The notes below the pieces were generated by a model. It had not been told where the DNA came from. It worked only from the letters and a program-made list of their open reading frames with translations, and ran no database searches. From positions 35,643 through 99,642 of the forward strand of contig NZ_JAIUHG010000026.1 of NCBI RefSeq assembly GCF_020164955.1: a stretch of 64,000 nt of DNA. Reading direction: 5' to 3'. The DNA comes from Mesorhizobium sp. CA8 (lineage in GTDB: Bacteria > Pseudomonadota > Alphaproteobacteria > Rhizobiales > Rhizobiaceae). The position numbers and the translations under genes are program-made. Below, piece by piece: positions 62,061-64,000 of the stretch (its first letter is position 1; every line of letters starts with the position of its first letter).

Positions 62061-62816
62061 TTATTGAGCGCCGGCAACCACGTTGCCTTGGAAATCGAGC
62101 GCTACGGTCACCTGCTTTCCGTCTTTCTGGGCGGTGCCGCGCCAGATGCCTTGGTCGTCCTTCGTCAGCGCGCTGACATTGGAGAAGCCGGCATCCTGAA
62201 TCCGCGATTTCGCCTGCGCTTCGGTGAAGCTGTTGGCGCCAGGCACGGGCGCGGCCGGATTATTGGTGTCGCTCGTGGAGACCGCGGGCGTCGTCGAGCT
62301 CGTCGTGGAAGACTTGTCGCTGGTGCCGGATGCGATCTTTTCGATCATTTCCTGATGCATCTTGAGCGTCGGCAACGTCTGCTGCGCGAATGTCTTGAGC
62401 TGAGCATTGTCGCCGTCCTTGGCGTAGCCTTCGAACAGCTTCACAGCGTCAGCATGTGCGTCGCGCTGCATCTGCACGTAAGACTTGTCGAGTGCGTCCT
62501 TGCCGGTGTTCAGGGTGTCGAGTTCGCTCTTGTGCGCGGCGTCCGTCTGGGCAGGCACCTTCAGTTTCTGCTCGCCGGCGATCGTCTCCAGCTTGGCGTT
62601 TGCCGCGCCGTGATCGTCGATCATCTTCTGCGCGAAGTCTTTGACTGCCTGATCCTGAGCCTTGCCTTGTGCGATCTTGCTCGACTCGACCTCGAACATG
62701 CCTCCGGCGGCGGCCTTATCGACGAAGTCCTGAGCTTTATCGGCAGCATAGGAAGGCACGGCAAATGTCAGGACCGCGCAGGTGGACAGCGCTGTCATTA
62801 GAAGGCGGTGTTTCAT
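62061..62816 (-). CDS. secreted DUF4142 protein with C-terminal extension
   Basis: A 251-residue exported protein. The signal peptide ends SYAADK. DUF4142 (four-helix, ferritin-like without clear metal ligands) covers residues ~25-165: AQDFVDKAAAGGMFEVESSK, VKDFAQKMIDDHGAANAKLE and LKTFAQQTLPTLKMHQEMI. A Ser/Thr-rich linker then leads to a PepSY-like end (AKSRIQDAGFSNVSALTKDD, GIWRGTAQKDGKQVTVALDF). caaggaac before ATG 62816 sets the start. It is 25 bases upstream of the stress gene, so the two form an operon, probably for envelope stress. Confidence 0.85.
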   Translation of the reverse strand: MKHRLLMTALSTCAVLTFAVPSYAADKAQDFVDKAAAGGMFEVESSKIAQGKAQDQAVKDFAQKMIDDHGAANAKLETIAGEQKLKVPAQTDAAHKSELDTLNTGKDALDKSYVQMQRDAHADAVKLFEGYAKDGDNAQLKTFAQQTLPTLKMHQEMIEKIASGTSDKSSTTSSTTPAVSTSDTNNPAAPVPGANSFTEAQAKSRIQDAGFSNVSALTKDDQGIWRGTAQKDGKQVTVALDFQGNVVAGAQ

Positions 62817-63194
62817 CGATAGGTTCCTTGCTGAATGGGTGTCACTCAACAAGCGCCAGACCCCTTTGTTCCGGCCGCCACACGATTTCGGGTTGGTGGC
62901 GAGAGCGCCTCTTTCACCGGCGACGACATTCGGACCGGCTGTGTGGACGGGGCAGGTTCGTCGCGGGCGGGCCCCGTCTGCCGCGCGTCTGAGGAAGCTG
63001 CTCCAAATCTCAGCTGCCCACGCGCGCTTCGCTTTGGAGGTGGATCAGCTACAGCTTGTTATGAAGCCACCTCCGGCTGTCGGTATGGAGTTGCACATCC
63101 TTGGGCGGTCGCGCTCTGCATCATCCTATCGCCGCTAACCGACAGGCTCTTGCTGATCCGGTGCAACTGCTCGCGATTGCTGGCGATCCGATTG
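62817..63194. other. upstream of the DUF4142 gene, no gene seen
   Basis: About 380 bases. Overlapping plus-strand frames lack motifs. It should contain the promoter of the minus-strand stress operon. Confidence 0.4.
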
Positions 63195-63362
63195 CCGGCT
63201 GCGGCTCTGGCTTCCCTGATCGCGGCCTATTGGTCCGATATCTGGCGCGTGCTGCGGGGCGGCTAAGCACGCACCGAAGCTAGGTGATCTCGTAATAGAA
63301 ATCGCAAATCAAATCGGCGACTTTCGTCGGTCATGTGCGCCGCGTTCTCTACGGCGACCTGA
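63195..63362. repeat. inverted duplicate of 41012-41203
   Basis: The complement carries aggtcgccgtag, acgcggcgcacatgaccgac, gatttgatttgcgatttct and attacgagatcaccta in the same order as the 41 kb segment, then the shared region down to gccgcagccg. The gene of which it is the 3' end at 41 kb is missing here, so this is a displaced fragment. Confidence 0.7.
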
Positions 63363-63369
63363 CACTCTG

Positions 63370-63645
63370 ATGACAAGAGCAAGATTCGCGACAGCTGTAT
63401 GCTTGGTTTTTACATGCCTTGCGCCCGCCTTTGGCGCGGCGGATCTGATGGAAGAATTTAGCTACGAGGCCCAAATCACGGCATGGGAAACGCGAACCGG
63501 CGAGGTGGTGGCGCCGTAAGCACGCAAGGCGGTCCTGAGGGCTACCGCGACGAACTTCAGTGCGACAGCGACCTACGCCGGCATGGATGTGAACAGCACT
63601 TCGAAGGTCGCGGAAGCAATCCAGGATGCTGGCGACTTTCCGTAA
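63370..63645 (+). pseudogene. secreted protein with in-frame TAA
   Basis: ATG 63370 opens MTRARFATAVCLVFTCLAPA and FGAADL, a good signal peptide, then SYEAQITAWETRTGEVVAP, a TAA at 63517, and in the same frame RKAVLRATATNFSATATYAG and STSKVAEAIQDAGDFP to a TAA at 63643. Uninterrupted coding character suggests one substitution. Family not recognised. Confidence 0.4.
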
Positions 63646-64000
63646 AGCCGCGGGGAGTGATAGCGAAATGGTCTGCAGGCGAAGTGCGATTTGCCCGGTA
63701 CGATTCCAACCAATTCGCCACTGTCGACGGCACACTCGAACCAGAGCTCGTCTCGTTGCAGATCGAAAGGATGCCGCGCAATAACTGCGGCGCGCCAAAG
63801 GGCGTATCACCGCGCCGAGAAGTCGCGCGAAGCGTAAGAGCGAGCAAGTTAGCGCGGCTTGGCGCCGTGTAACGCCGGAAGCCATTGTCTTATTGTGGAC
63901 GGTTACCGGTTGCTCATATTGGGCTAGACGTCATGTTCCGAGGCGGAGATCGGTGGCCCGCCCTTTCGTGCGATTAAAAGACGAGGGTTGCTCGGATGGG
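63646..64000. other. window end, no gene seen
   Basis: 355 bases with short overlapping frames and no recognisable motif. A gene could begin beyond the window. Confidence 0.4.

Noticed and set aside
1..64000. search for rRNA, tRNA and CRISPR arrays
   Set aside because: No rRNA-like blocks, no cloverleaf with CCA-proximal T-loop motif and no regularly spaced repeats were noticed; short tRNAs could be missed by eye.

Overview
The window looks like a GC-rich alphaproteobacterial (Rhizobiales) replicon segment, most like Mesorhizobium or a close relative. The reasons are a Ros/MucR-type regulator with the C-X2-D-X9-H-X3-H finger, a RepB-C-terminal-domain protein paired with a serine recombinase, a DUF6894-type protein, several small ORFans of a kind I associate with rhizobial accessory DNA, and IS110/ISAs1 insertion sequences. 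No rRNA, tRNA or CRISPR was seen. Family names come from motifs and memory; no search was run.

Layout. 0.5-3.8 kb: a SAM methyltransferase and a membrane GGDEF/EAL protein. 4.8-6.7 kb: a minus-strand operon of two spore-coat-U-like secreted proteins, a fimbrial-type chaperone and an unknown exported protein, with no usher. 7-20.5 kb: accessory DNA with a frameshifted DUF3800 gene, two decayed IS110 copies, remnants of a vWA protein, an integrase and a DNA ligase, a YfcE-like phosphoesterase, MucR, a sulfotransferase, a tightly overlapping small-gene operon led by a broken SRAP gene, and one intact ISAs1-type IS with perfect 10-bp target duplications. 21.2-29.4 kb: a well-preserved block of hybrid histidine kinase, two receivers, TPR/YaiO-like outer-membrane protein, HEAT protein, processive family-2 glycosyltransferase and a convergent Hpt protein, read here as a phosphorelay-controlled polysaccharide synthesis/export locus. 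30-36.9 kb: a GGDEF/EAL protein (frameshifted near its end) followed by a partner-switching operon: GHKL-like protein, STAS-like/methyltransferase fusion, sensor SpoIIE phosphatase, GHKL-like protein, STAS-like antagonist. 37-43 kb: mostly decayed DNA with repeats. 43.1-48.3 kb: a Fic protein, a CheB/CheR/HWE-type kinase and a convergent receiver. 48.6-58.8 kb: small hypothetical genes, many frameshifted, a broken serine recombinase, direct repeats, a methyltransferase, a glycine-zipper lipoprotein and a shortened HicB. 58.9-61.3 kb: intact serine recombinase plus RepB-C protein. 61.4-62.8 kb: two envelope/stress genes. The end is decayed.

Two themes dominate. One is surface and lifestyle signalling: cyclic-di-GMP enzymes, two phosphorelays, a partner switch, a polysaccharide synthase and pilus-like subunits. 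The other is decay: at least ten genes can be rejoined by one- or two-base corrections, or carry a single in-frame stop, so either the accessory DNA is eroding or the assembly is indel-prone. Three dispersed copies of a gene 3' end plus a conserved hairpin-bearing downstream element (4.1, 38.5 and 41.7 kb), and several other duplicated segments, show past rearrangement.
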